64,000 nt of DNA. Origin: Liquidambar formosana (Eukaryota; Streptophyta; Magnoliopsida; Saxifragales; Altingiaceae). Below, in pieces: positions 53,660-64,000 of the stretch; within the stretch, counting starts at the first letter, position 1; every line of letters starts with the position of its first letter. Where the stretch lies: assembly GCA_039720395.1 (NCBI GenBank), contig CM077827.1, positions 20,879,117-20,943,116 on the forward strand, in the 5' to 3' direction. Below the pieces are notes generated by a model. It had not been told where the DNA came from and did no database searches. It saw only the letters and a program-made list of their open reading frames with translations. The position numbers and the translations under genes were made by a program.

Positions 53660-56050
53660 GATAATTGCATTGAAGATTTTCCAACTCCCTCATGGTAATA
53701 ATTTTTTATTTTTTTATTTTTTATTTTATTTCATTACAATGTTAGTTTTTTTTTTTTTTTTCCTTCATGGTCATTAATTATTTAATTGGGCCAGATCCCA
53801 GGGTAGTATCCAGTCAAGATGGCATAAATGACTTTCAAAACTAGAATTCCACCTCAAAGTATACTCTGCTACAAACAAGAATTACACCGTTGGATTCTCT
53901 AAAATGCATGACTTTGCAATCTCAAGATCAGGCAGTTTTGAACTCCTAATCATCACAGATGATCAAGTCAGAGGACAATTAAATGACATTAGTAGGAAGA
54001 CGTGTAAATGTTAAATTTGCACAAAATCCTTGGCTGTGGACCCAAAATCAACTTCAATCAGCTCTAGCTTTCGAAAAACTATTGGTCAAATGGTCCCAAA
54101 GAAATTAAAGATTGCTCCTGTATCAACGGAGAAAGACGAAATATGTGGGGGTTCCAGAACAGACTACTCCAAATTATTTGGGCATAAATTTATGACAGTT
54201 GACGAGGAAACAAAGTAATCAGAAGCCCAAGTCAATGTCAAAGTCATCTGTTGCTATAATTGAACTTCATTTCTTCATCATTCAACTTGTGGGGAATTTT
54301 CCTCTGTCATGTATTCACTTCAGTGAGTGATATAGCAGTGACATTGCATGCGGAGAATTAGTGTGAGAAAATGATGTATAATGTAAGACTGATTCCTACT
54401 TGGAGCATTTGGAGAGTTGGAATTGCAAGCAGGGCATCAGTGTGCCCTGTTCTTACGACATGGCTTTAATTGACCATAACTATCAAATCGCGTAAGCCAC
54501 ACGGCGTCAGAAAGCTTGCTTGGAGGCTATGGTATGGTTTGGGGCTATGTTTGACCAATACTCCCCAAAACTGTAGTTGATAGGAACGTGAGATTAAATC
54601 TCTTTATTCCATAGATGATAGTGTCTCGATCAAGACCTCCAGGGCCCCATTCTAGGGCTCACTCTACTCTAGCGGAACAATTCCCCTGCATTATCCACCC
54701 AACCTAGTGAGGGAGGGTGGGTGGATAAATATATTTCCGACGATGTATTTATTATTATTATTAGTATTTTTGGGTGGATAAATATATTTCCGACAATGTA
54801 TTTATTATTATTATTATTTTTTAAATCACCATTGGAAGGATGGTTACATGAGTATTACTAGCACTACATCCCAATCAACTTTGCTCCATGTGCCATCTTA
54901 AGGTTCTTGTACATTTTTTTTTTTCTTCCACTAACCTAGAGAAACCTTGCCTGAAGAAGTAGAAGGTTCCGAATTCTGACTTACAACTCTTTTGAGACCA
55001 TCCATTAGCCAACTTTATACTGAGAATTAACTACTGTGCAATGGACAGGATCTACTCTGTATTCAGGAATTACTCGGACCAAATCACCAAAATAATGACT
55101 CTATGCAAAGCATCCAAGATAGATAATGTGTTCAGAACCACTCATGAAGAATGAAAAACAGAAACCATATAACAATCAGACTAAGCAGATTATAAGAAAA
55201 TAAGCTACATGTTGACGGTCTTGGGCTTCTACCTCAGAACCAACTGTAGTAAATATAGTGTAGCTAGTAGAGATAATTACCAGCTACTGTGGTTGATTCA
55301 CAAAATTCCCTGCCATATAGTACAAATGTGACCAAAAAAAAAAAAAAAAAAGGAAATCTAAGAAGTATGTGAAAGGTGTTCCTTATCGGACAGAAAACAT
55401 ACTCATGTCAAAGGTGTTCGTTATTGGACAGACAACATGCTCCTTTCAAAGTCCATCAGCTCATAAAAACTGCAGAGAGGTAAAATAGAACTCATTAGTC
55501 TTTACAATTTCATTTTTAAAAAGAGAAAAATATAAAAATGTAGTATCAGGCTATCAGTCAGGTGCAAGCAAAGCAAAACTAAGCAACCATCCCTAGTCCA
55601 TATATAGAAAAATTTGAGCACTAAAGCACCACACTGTGAAGCAGGATCCTCCACCCCTATGGGTGCCTCCTTATCTATCCCATCTTTCTTATTCGTCCAT
55701 GACATTATTTAGTGTTTTGAGTTGAAAAAGGTTAACCAAGAAGACATTAAAACATAGTGCCGTGAACCAATAGGAAAGAAGGGCAGATAAGAGGGCATAG
55801 GATCCTTGGCCACATACTACTTATTTAGGGAGCTGGAATGGATTAAAGTAACAATAAAGCTCGAAAATTTGAGCCAATCAAATAGCAATAAAGAGGAAAC
55901 ATTAAGTGTTGATGAATACAATTTACACTATAAAGAGAACTTTGGGAAAAAGTTACCACACTTAATTTAGGGGGGAAATGTTTTTTCAAAAAATAAAAAC
56001 TTGTGTATAATTTGAAAAGCTGGAGGAAAAGGGACTAGTTACCATTGAGC
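53660..56050. other. Intergenic region between RLP copies
   Basis: No gene is supported. It holds A/T-rich tracts (53700-53765), a direct duplication of a roughly 50-bp GGGTGGATAAATATATTTCC segment (54717 and 54772) and, from about 55120, the duplicated 3' flank of the RLP unit. Confidence 0.6.
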
Positions 56051-56057
56051 TTTCACG

Positions 56058-59000
56058 CTACCTCTGCAATTTGGCCATATTTGTTGCTATTTTCACATAG
56101 AGCCTCACTCTCATGTCATTCAAGAAATGAAAATAGGCAAATCTCCATGAACTATTCAACATTAGAGTGCCACAGACTCCCCAAAATCCCAGAGTGAAAC
56201 CAAGTCCAATACTAACATAAAACCCTGGAGTTACAAACCCCTCCACATTTTCTTGAATATTGGAGTCTTCACTTCCACCAGTGGCGTGGGGATCTTGGGC
56301 TGTTTCATCTCCTTGACACTTATGTGGAAGTGGCAACCCACAAAGATCAAGATTTCCCATATATGCAGAAGCATTGAAGCTCTGTAGTTGAGTGCCTGTT
56401 GGAATTCTACCTGACAAGTTGTTATTTGACAAGTCCAATACACTAAGAAAATTTAAAGTGGAGAAGCTAGCAGGAATTTCCCCAAAAAGCCGGTTTTGAG
56501 ACAAGTCAAGAGATTCTAACGATTTCAACTGGCCAAACTTTGGAGTGATCTGCCCGGTCAAATAATTTCTTGACAAGTTCAAGGCAAACAATTCTATAAG
56601 ACTTGCAATCTCTTCAGGAATTTCTCCGCTTAATTTGTTGGTTGAAAAATCAATACCCTTTACCAATCCCAAATTGCTTCTATACTCAAGCTTTAATCTT
56701 TTCGAAACTACTAATGCATTGTCAACATACTCGATTTCATAAAGGCCTTCCCCACCACGGCTAGAGTAATAAAAATGGGAAATGGTTGCACTCAAACTTC
56801 TTTTTTGAGACAAGGCAGTGAAATTGTTGAGGCACCAAGGAATGGTTCCCGAGATATTGTTTTGGGAGAGGTCCAAGATTTGAATATATGTTAGACTACA
56901 TAGATGCCCAGGTATGCTTCCATAGAACTCATTGAGCCGAAGGATTAGAATAATCAACCGGGAAAGGCTTTCCCCTATCCATTCAGGGATTATTCCAGAG
57001 AATTTATTCTCTCCCACATCTAAAACTTTCAATAGCCCACAGTTTTTTAACGACGAAGGCAATTCTCCAAAGAAACTGTTTTTGCTTAAATGCAATGTTT
57101 GGATCTCATGTAAGGAGCCAATCGAGCTAGGAATTTCCCCTGACAAATTGTTGTTTTCCAAATTAAGAACAACTAATTGTGGAAAATTCATCCAACAATC
57201 GGGAAGTCCTCCAGATAAGAGGTTATTTGAAAGGTCAATATAAGTCAAAGCCCCACCAGTGATTGAAGATAAGGAAGAAATTGACCCTGAAAACATATTG
57301 TTGGAGAGATCCAATGACATCAAAGTAGAAGGAAAGAGTGGTAGTGGACCATCAAAGTGGTTAGAACTCAAATCGAGCGCCGGAAAACCAGAAAATTTTA
57401 ATGATAAATTTGGCAAACTGCCATTGATTTGGTTGTAGGAGAGATTCAAAGATTCTATTCTGTGAGACAGGTCCCAAAACCACCTAGGGATGGAATCTGA
57501 AATTCGACTACTAGAGATATCGATCTCAGAAAAGTTTTTTTGAGTTTGAAGCCATTTTGGAAAATGAGGCCCCAACGTGCAAGCATCCAACCTTATAATA
57601 TCTAATTGAAAAGGAGGTACCCAATGGGAGCTCAAATTCAAAGATAAAGAGTTGAAAGATAAGCCCAAATACTTTAATCTGGAGAGCTTCAAAAGGTGTG
57701 CTTCTGAGATAATACCTTCCAAAGAGTTAGAAGAAATATCCAAAATTTCAAGCTTGGAAAGTTGTCCAACAGTTTCCGTTAAAGTCCCATTTAATTGATT
57801 CCTAGCAAGATACAACCATCTCAAGGATGACATGCCTGTTAGATCAGGCAATGACCCCCTGATTCCATTTTCCTGCAAGTACAAAAGAACCAGGGTAGAA
57901 AGTCCAAAATTCTTATTTAAAAACCCAGTTAACCGATTTTCACCAATCCGTAACTCTCTCAACGATGAAAATTTTGTCATAGCAGGCAATGAACCAGTGA
58001 GTTGATTCCTATCCAGCCTTAATGTTTCCAATGAGTTCTCGGTGCAACCATACAAGTTTTGAACAAACAAGGGAAGCTTTTCAGTTAAATTGTTCCAAGA
58101 CAGGTCTAGTGTTTGTAAAGTACACATATTTCCAAAGAATTTTGGAATCCCTCCTTCAAGCTGATTATCGATGAGAGAGAGATGTGCGAGAGACTTCATG
58201 TTTTGGAAGACATCTGGAATCAAACCTTGCAAGTGGTTATAAGATAGGTCTACCTCAACGAGGCTGCTACTAAAGTTGAACAACCAATTGTATATTGAAG
58301 AAGAGAGATAATTAGCAGCAAGATCAAGGATAGCAAGATGTGTAGAAGAATTAACAAAGGAGAGAGATGGAGGAACAACATCAGACAGTTCACACCCACG
58401 TAAACGCAATTCTGATAGGGAAGGGAGCCTATTAATTGTTTGAAACCAATCAACGGGTTTACTGAGGTTGAGAAGGGTCATGTCAAGGTGTCTCAATGAA
58501 GAAAGGTGAGAAAGCCACTCAAGGTTTTCGACATTGAGAAAAAAATTACAAGACCTGAGATTAAGATATTGTAAGCTTGTAAGATTTCCAAGCTGAATAG
58601 GAACAGTTCCGGTAAAATTGGCGCAGGAGAGATCGAGGTATCTTAGTTTGGTGAGGTGACCAATAAACATGGGAATGAAGTTCCATCCAAAATCATTGTA
58701 ACTAAGGTCCAAGTAAATCAAGTGCTGCAATTCAAGCATTGAAGGACTAATGTTACCTCTCAGAGGCTCGGTGGAAAAATTGTCCCAAGAAGACGGGCCA
58801 TGAAGATCGAGCATGATTACGTGACCAGTTTGGTTACTACACTTGATTCCTCTCCATTTGCAACAATCTCTTTTTGCATCTTCATTCCCCCAAGAGGAGA
58901 GATGACCATAGTTGTCGGTGAGGCCTTGCTTGATCATGACAAGTGCTTCTCTCTCCTTCTCTATGCACCTAATGTCGGCATCTTCGATTCCTGAATTGAA

Positions 59001-59090
59001 TCCCAAAGCAGGTTTCATGCATAGTAAAAGCATGACAAACAAATGGAGAAGATGAAGGGATTTTTCATCCATGATCATCATCATGACCAT
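56058..59090 (-). CDS. Receptor-like protein, EIX/Cf type (LRR-RLP), 1010 residues
   Basis: Intact single-exon gene. The frame is open upstream, but ATG 59090 fits the signal peptide (M-D-E-K-S-L-H-L-L-H-L-F-V-M-L-L-L, cleavage likely after A-L-G) and the TATA box 102 bp upstream. Order: LRRNT cap with C-I-E-K-E-R and C-C-K-W-R-G-I-K-C; roughly 25-30 plant-type LRRs (L-x-x-L-D-L-S-x-N-x-L-x-G-x-I-P); an island with Y-V-D-N-A-L-V-V; four more LRRs; N-L-D-L-C-G-L-P-L-P; an acidic stretch; a Gly-rich transmembrane helix; and a short tail with Y-F-H-F. There is no kinase domain. Such proteins act at the plasma membrane with SOBIR1/BAK1-type kinases to sense microbial patterns or guide development. 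The ligand cannot be inferred. Confidence 0.92.
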   Translation of the reverse strand: MVMMMIMDEKSLHLLHLFVMLLLCMKPALGFNSGIEDADIRCIEKEREALVMIKQGLTDNYGHLSSWGNEDAKRDCCKWRGIKCSNQTGHVIMLDLHGPSSWDNFSTEPLRGNISPSMLELQHLIYLDLSYNDFGWNFIPMFIGHLTKLRYLDLSCANFTGTVPIQLGNLTSLQYLNLRSCNFFLNVENLEWLSHLSSLRHLDMTLLNLSKPVDWFQTINRLPSLSELRLRGCELSDVVPPSLSFVNSSTHLAILDLAANYLSSSIYNWLFNFSSSLVEVDLSYNHLQGLIPDVFQNMKSLAHLSLIDNQLEGGIPKFFGNMCTLQTLDLSWNNLTEKLPLFVQNLYGCTENSLETLRLDRNQLTGSLPAMTKFSSLRELRIGENRLTGFLNKNFGLSTLVLLYLQENGIRGSLPDLTGMSSLRWLYLARNQLNGTLTETVGQLSKLEILDISSNSLEGIISEAHLLKLSRLKYLGLSFNSLSLNLSSHWVPPFQLDIIRLDACTLGPHFPKWLQTQKNFSEIDISSSRISDSIPRWFWDLSHRIESLNLSYNQINGSLPNLSLKFSGFPALDLSSNHFDGPLPLFPSTLMSLDLSNNMFSGSISSLSSITGGALTYIDLSNNLLSGGLPDCWMNFPQLVVLNLENNNLSGEIPSSIGSLHEIQTLHLSKNSFFGELPSSLKNCGLLKVLDVGENKFSGIIPEWIGESLSRLIILILRLNEFYGSIPGHLCSLTYIQILDLSQNNISGTIPWCLNNFTALSQKRSLSATISHFYYSSRGGEGLYEIEYVDNALVVSKRLKLEYRSNLGLVKGIDFSTNKLSGEIPEEIASLIELFALNLSRNYLTGQITPKFGQLKSLESLDLSQNRLFGEIPASFSTLNFLSVLDLSNNNLSGRIPTGTQLQSFNASAYMGNLDLCGLPLPHKCQGDETAQDPHATGGSEDSNIQENVEGFVTPGFYVSIGLGFTLGFWGVCGTLMLNSSWRFAYFHFLNDMRVRLYVKIATNMAKLQR

Positions 59091-59191
59091 AATGGCACAA
59101 TCAAGATCAAGTGGCCGGTGCGGCAACGACACCAGCCAATGGGGATTTTCAAGTAATGCTTTTTGATTTTCTGAGGCCAAACAACAGCTAC

Positions 59192-59199
59192 TATTTATA
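59192..59199 (-). promoter_or_regulatory. TATA box of the intact RLP gene
   Basis: TATAAATA on the minus strand, about 100 bp before the ATG. Confidence 0.65.
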
Positions 59200-59219
59200 C
59201 AAGAGACTGGTAATTGCAA

Positions 59220-60060
59220 ATGTTACTACTAATCAACTGGTTTGTGTGTATTTGGATAAAGCAATTTCAACGCACTCAGAGGATCACGCGGCTTTGAAAT
59301 CCTAATCCTAACCCTTTTTCCACTGAAGTGTGAAACAAAGAAGAAAGGCAGAGGGAAGGTGACATGATCTGGAAGACCCGTATATGTTTAGTTTGCACTG
59401 AAGTCTTCCATAATGGTCTTCCATCAGCTAAAATTACTCCAGTCATCCTAGAAGTTGACGTGCGTCACTGTCTACTTTAATCTTAGTGGACTAATTGAAG
59501 TACACTACAAGTCCACAACGTTCCACAACGCCGTAACGACTTATCTACTGTCTGGGTTTGGGCCACCAAGTAGTTGTGCTTGGGTTTCAGCTCCCAATTT
59601 CCAATATCCCTCGTTAGCGTATGCAGTGGTCCCTCATCTTTCAATTCCATTGGTTACCTTGGACAATTACCCTAACCTCTGTTTTTTTCTTTTAATTCTT
59701 TTAAAACCAAAAAAGAACATAATACCAAGAGTTTTACTCCACTACTGCTTATGAAATTCTGCATGATGAAATAATTTCACAAATTTTTTTTCTCCATTCT
59801 TCCAAATGAATGAAGCAAATCAATTATATGTCCCAAATTTCCAAATTGATGACTCTTTCACTTCTGTTAGTATCTCAAGTGGGACTCATGTGGACATTAA
59901 CGAATAATATATTGGCTTCACATTTAAGTTCCGAATGTCTTGACACGTACCACCTAGTGTACAACAGACCATTGCATTAAAATATAAACAAAATTAAATC
60001 AAATCCATCTTGGCCAAGTCATGAGCTGGTGAATGCTCTTGAATGTCAACAAGCTCTAAA
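59220..60060. other. Upstream region of the RLP gene
   Basis: No gene is supported. It presumably contains the RLP promoter. Confidence 0.5.
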
Positions 60061-60069
60061 GCTTGAAAA

Positions 60070-60300
60070 GTTTGACATCTCGGCCCACAGAGATCGTGAT
60101 TTCCTGTATTCATATAGAGGGTTGTGATTCAAAATTCAAGGCAATCAATTCTTGAAAGATCAATCCCTTTCTCGTAGCCCAAGAGATTTTTTTTTCCCCC
60201 TTAATAGTTAATATTCAAAGTTCAACCTATGTTTTTCCCACAAATACCACCAATGCGTTATTAACATGGTTGGCACAATAAACAGGCCCAATGACCCCCA
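60070..60300 (-). pseudogene. RLP remnant (island and C-terminal LRR pieces)
   Basis: On the minus strand it reads pieces like N-N-A-L-V-V, L-G-Y-E-K-G-I-D-L-S and Y-M-N-T-G-N-H-D-L-C-G-P, matching Y-V-D-N-A-L-V-V, L-G-L-V-K-G-I-D-F-S and Y-M-G-N-L-D-L-C-G of the intact RLP. Most of the LRRs between are deleted. Confidence 0.65.
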
Positions 60301-60387
60301 ACTCCTCTGAATGGCGTAAAGAGAAATAATGATATTAATTATACATAACAAGCAATGACCTACGCGATGCGTAAAATAATATACAAT

Positions 60388-60446
60388 ATATTATACATAC
60401 ATATATATATATATATCTATATATATATATATATATATATATAGAT

Positions 60447-60478
<32 letters not shown>
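60388..60478. repeat. AT microsatellite and poly(T)
   Basis: A run of AT dinucleotides followed by about 30 T. Confidence 0.9.
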
Positions 60479-60480
<2 letters not shown>

Positions 60481-60849
60481 CTTTTTGAAGATTCATGAGT
60501 CAAATCGGTTTTAATTAAGATATGGTAATTTTTTGTACTTAATCTTGCTACTTTTTATTTGTTATTTTTTTTCCTTCTTATTTGTTATTTTATTATTTAA
60601 ATAAAAGTAAAAGCATCATGGAGAATCCTAACATCCCAACTAGCTAGCTAGGTCGGCACCCTAGGACCTCTAATCATGTGCTCACTCTTGATATTTATTA
60701 AAATAAATAAAAGATATATATAGTAGAGGAAAAAGAGAAAGAAAGCGAAATAATAAAAGGCCTGATCTTAGTGACTCATAACCTGTCACAATCCAACTCA
60801 CAGCCTTTAAAGCAAAAACAGCAAATTTAAAGTCTAAACCTATAAGAAA

Positions 60850-61190
60850 GCTAATTGTATCATGACCACTAAATTTTAAAATCTCTAGAAGAGCATTCCA
60901 CCACCACTTTAAACCCTGAAAACCCAAGCTAAGATTAGCAGTGTCATCTTCAATTGCATTACTCACCCTACTACACTGAAAGTCCATGCTCTTTAAATAA
61001 AATCTGAAATTAAACCACCTAACCTGAAAGACCCAAGGAGGTTAAAAAATATGAGATAACAAACTCTACACCACTGAAGACGAATCACATTCTATCCACA
61101 ATTTTCTCCAACCACTAAGCCTTCTCAATACCAACAACAATAGCGTAAAGCTCTACTGCAGTTGGACCACAGTTGCTTTTTGCTTGAGTT
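60850..61190 (-). pseudogene. LINE-type RNase H remnant
   Basis: The minus strand reads N-C-G-P-T-A-V-E-L-Y-A-I, then W-L-E-K-I-V-D-R-M, then D-F-Q-C-S-R-V-S-N-A-I-E-D-D-T-A-N-L, broken by stops. This matches the RNase H tail of plant L1-like LINEs (E-x-x-A-I; D; N-x-x-A-D-x-L-A-N). The frame reading on to 60682 is probably LINE 3' sequence. Confidence 0.5.
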
Positions 61191-61222
61191 TTTTATTTAA
61201 ATTGAATTGAACTTAAATAAAT

Positions 61223-61511
61223 ATTCTCTCCATTCCATTTTGTTTGATCACTTTTGACCAAACACACATATTAAAGTAATACGTTTAATGCATTGCCATG
61301 TCATCCATTTCTTTGAACTTTCCAATGTTGCCTTTCTATGATACAATATATGTCATTTGATCTGATAGTTAATACAATAATAGTAATTTTGATATTGTAA
61401 AGGGTATTATCAGAAAATAAATAATGATTTACTTTGACTTTTGAAAATTATCAAACATTTCAGAACATGCAAAAGGTAAGAAAGTGATTTAACAAAATAA
61501 AATGGAGGAAG
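61223..61511. mobile_element. Stowaway-like MITE
   Basis: Inverted ends TTCTCTCCATTCCATTTTG and AAAATAAAATGGAGGAAG, flanked by TA. About 290 bp, same family as 49172-49440. Confidence 0.7.
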
Positions 61512-62370
61512 TAATAAATAAGTGAGTATTAAATAAATTAATTTTTTGAACCAATGTGAAGGCCATGTCAAATTTAAAAGTGGGGTCACAGTTAATGAGA
61601 AAAGACGATGAATGAGAGGGGAGAAGCTAAGGAGGCATGCCATATATATAAGCAATAGCATGTCTGAAAATGCCCGGGCCCCATGCTATCTTCAATAATC
61701 TTGAGAAAAGAAAGCTCGGTCTCACGTTCACAGGGGCTCCTAATATAAACACAATGACAAAACAAAAACATGAGGGCAACACGAAGCTATGTGATCCAGT
61801 TTCTACGTTACGTAAAGCAGCAGTCTTGCCAAATCCTGATTATGAGCTTTAAGATTTTGAATTCTACATCAATGCAGTAAGGTTTGAATAAATCGAACAG
61901 CATTAAAGGCACAAAAGCAAAACAAGACCAAAATACCAAAAAAAATGTAGTTACTTACCTTTGGGCATGGTCATATTGGTTTCCCAAATTAGAGAACCTT
62001 TAGGCCTACCCCATAAGATAAGAATTATCAATTAACACCCCACCCCCCCGCCTTTCTCTCTTTTTTAAATGGGAAAAAAATATTAATTAAAAGAAAAAGA
62101 AAAAACACCTAAAGTCAACCCATTCCCATTGAAATAAAACATAAAGCCAACTGCAAAACAGAAGAACCATGCACGAAGATTAGACTAGAGGTGATTTTGT
62201 GATTGGATAAGATGGATGACTTTTGTTACCCATCATCTTCACTCATGGGAAGCACTTGACCCAAATTTTTTATGAAAACAATACCAAAAATATGTTTACA
62301 TACCTAACTAAATATACCTGTTGCTTTCACCTACCAAACTTCGAACGCAACTTGGCAATAATGGATAGTC
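61512..62370. other. Region without a supported gene
   Basis: A TATATATAAG box near 61642 precedes a 60-codon frame (61670-61852) that I do not recognise and do not call as a gene. The rest is A-rich. Confidence 0.5.
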
Positions 62371-62379
62371 ACGTACAGC

Positions 62380-63545
62380 TAGTTATTCAAGTTTTCCATG
62401 CGCAAGAAATAGACATGTCTCCAAGAACGTTTGAGTCCACAAACTCCCCAGAACCTACAGTGAATTCAAGCCCCATGCCTATGTATGTAAAACCTTTCTC
62501 AAAAATTCATCCCCATCACCTTGAATGTCTTCACTACCACTAGTAGAGGGCGAACCTTCAGGTGCTTCATCTGTTGGAAATTATTAAAATTATTATTTTA
62601 TCTTGTGGACAAGATCAAATCTTTGTAAATAAGATCAAATCCTTTTGGATAAAATCAAATCTTTTTTAATATAATAGAATCTTTGTAATTATGACGAAGA
62701 TTCTTGACTTCTACTACAAGCCACCTATCCTCTTATCTAAAGGGTAGCTGTGTGGAAGTGTTAGAGAACTAACTTGAAGTTTTCATTTTTGGACTTCCTT
62801 ACTACATGGTATACATATGTTGTTTTAATTTAAGTTTTATTCGCCATCTTAACAAGAAGTTGAAGATACTTAGTTCCTGCTGATTAATGCAAGATTGTAA
62901 AGGAACAGGATCAAATCCGAGCTAAGTTGAATCCTAAAAATAAAGTTGCCATAATCCCTTGCACCAGTGGGAGGCTCCAATTATCTTCAAGAAACATTGT
63001 CGTGCCTCTTAGCCAGATTGGGTTAACTCTATTTTGTGCAAGGTAACTCGTAATATTTTGCTATTTTGCAAATAATATTCTAACATCATCTCCTAGGCTT
63101 TTTGTGTTAGTGGAGGCCCACAAACCCTGTGATTGCCGATATATGCAGGAGCATTAGAGCTTTGGAGTAGGGTGCATAATGGAATTGCCCTTGGCAGATC
63201 ATTATCTGATAGGTCCAAGTGACTCAAAAAGCTTAAATCAAATATGCTCCAAGGAATTTTACCAGAAAACTGGTTTCTAGACAAATCAAGAGACTTCAAC
63301 GCTTTCAACTGACCAATCTCTTTTGGGATAATTCCATTCAAATTGTTTCTTGATAGGTTCAATGCACCCAAGTCTAAAAAGACTTGTTATTTCTTGGGGA
63401 ATGTCTCCTGTTAATCTATTGCTTGAAAGAACAATGCTCTTTACCAGCTAGTCCAAGAGTATTCTTGTACTCAAACTCTCTTCTTTTCCACGAAACCACT
63501 GCATAATTGACATAAGCTATACCAACAACATATCGGCCCACCAGT
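62380..63545 (-). pseudogene. RLP remnant (C-terminal half), split by a solo LTR
   Basis: The minus strand reads Y-V-N-Y-A-V-V-S-W, then LRRs around 63371-63093 (G-A-L-N-L-S-R-N-N-L-N-G-I-I-P; L-D-L-S-R-N-Q-F-S-G-K-I-P), C-G-P-P-L-T, and after the inserted LTR an acidic S-G-S-E-D-I-Q segment and F-T-V-G-S-G-E-F. Several frameshifts. The N-terminal two thirds are absent. Confidence 0.75.
62572..63085. mobile_element. Solo LTR, copia-like, 514 bp
   Basis: TGTTGGAAATT...TTCTAACA, flanked by perfect TCATC duplications (62567-62571 and 63086-63090). It interrupts the RLP remnant. Confidence 0.82.
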
Positions 63546-63835
63546 AATTTCACCCCAAAAGGCATAAGTAACACTAATAATTGAGCACACGCGATGCGTG
63601 TGTAACATATTTTTTCAAGTTTTCACTCCATCAGTAAAACTACTATGTCACTTTACAAGTTTTTAAACCTCATGTGTGTGTGAGAGAGAGAGAATTAAGG
63701 GAAAACAGGTTGTGGTGAATTTTTCAAAGTCTGTAAAATTACCAAATCATTTTTTAGTTTTATTAACTTATAAGGGTATTTTAATATTTTTAAGTGCAAT
63801 CCAACTACAAAGGGAATTGGCTTTATATAGTGTGT

Positions 63836-63836
63836 G

Positions 63837-63873
<37 letters not shown>
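63836..63873. repeat. TA microsatellite
   Basis: TA dinucleotide run with one CA interruption. Confidence 0.9.
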
Positions 63874-63874
<1 letters not shown>

Positions 63875-64000
63875 GGCAACGGTTTTACTCAAACTCCCCT
63901 TTCCAGCCAATGCAGTTCAATTGTTAGAGGCACTTTAGACCTGTATACAGTATGGCTCCCGAGATATTGTTTTTTCTTTTTTTTATTTTTTATTTTTTAG

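Noticed and set aside
54030..54218. A 62-residue frame upstream of the RLP pseudogene.
   Set aside because: No ATG start, no domain, no counterpart upstream of the intact RLP.
60682..60987. A 101-residue protein gene on the minus strand.
   Set aside because: No ATG-led gene structure. The upstream part reads as a broken LINE RNase H, so it is more likely LINE debris.
61670..61852. A 60-residue gene downstream of a TATATATAAG box.
   Set aside because: No recognisable domain or homologous copy in the window, and short frames of this size are expected by chance.

Overview
This window is nuclear DNA from a flowering plant, most likely a woody eudicot. The evidence is spliceosomal introns, TATA-box promoters, Ty3/gypsy retrotransposons of the Tat/Ogre type, Stowaway- and Tourist-like MITEs, and a cluster of EIX/Cf-type receptor-like protein (RLP) genes. 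I cannot name the species from sequence alone.

Layout. About the left three quarters (1-49099) is a nest of LTR retrotransposons. Element B (gag-pol on +, 5' part left of the window, 3' LTR at 34717-40480) is the host. Element A (3' part at 1-6368) sits in B just after B's pol. Element Y (6793-28038, reverse orientation, TSD ATAAG) sits in B's DUF7745-like gene. A solo LTR of family D (36461-39510) sits in B's 3' LTR. Next come a DNA-transposon remnant with a nested MITE (40481-41017), a decayed element C (41018-47983) and a D-type LTR fragment (47984-49099). The right quarter (50502-63545) is an RLP cluster: one intact gene, one full-length pseudogene and two fragments, with two MITEs, a LINE remnant and a copia-like solo LTR around them.

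Element Y is the centrepiece. It is 21.2 kb with 3.3 kb LTRs that differ at about four positions by eye, so the insertion is very recent. All of its genes look open: gag-protease, and RT-RNaseH-archaeal-type RNaseH-integrase, on the minus strand. On the plus strand, antisense to gag-pol, are two accessory genes: a seven-exon plant-mobile-domain (PMD) gene and a single-exon DUF7745-like gene. B carries decayed copies of both; A has lost the PMD gene.

Three layers of cis structure are not explained by the genes. First, an 80-bp GC-rich palindrome lies upstream of the TATA box of the LTR and of both accessory genes; LTRs of other families carry palindromes of different sequence at a similar place. 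Second, U5 holds two candidate structured RNA elements, a hairpin with compensatory changes across four sequence classes and a pseudoknot-like fold, both downstream of a conserved GTAAGT. Third, the primer-binding-site motif TGGCGACT recurs inside U5. My working picture is an LTR retrotransposon with an antisense two-gene accessory cassette whose promoters share a cis element with the LTR. The function of the cassette is not shown by the sequence.
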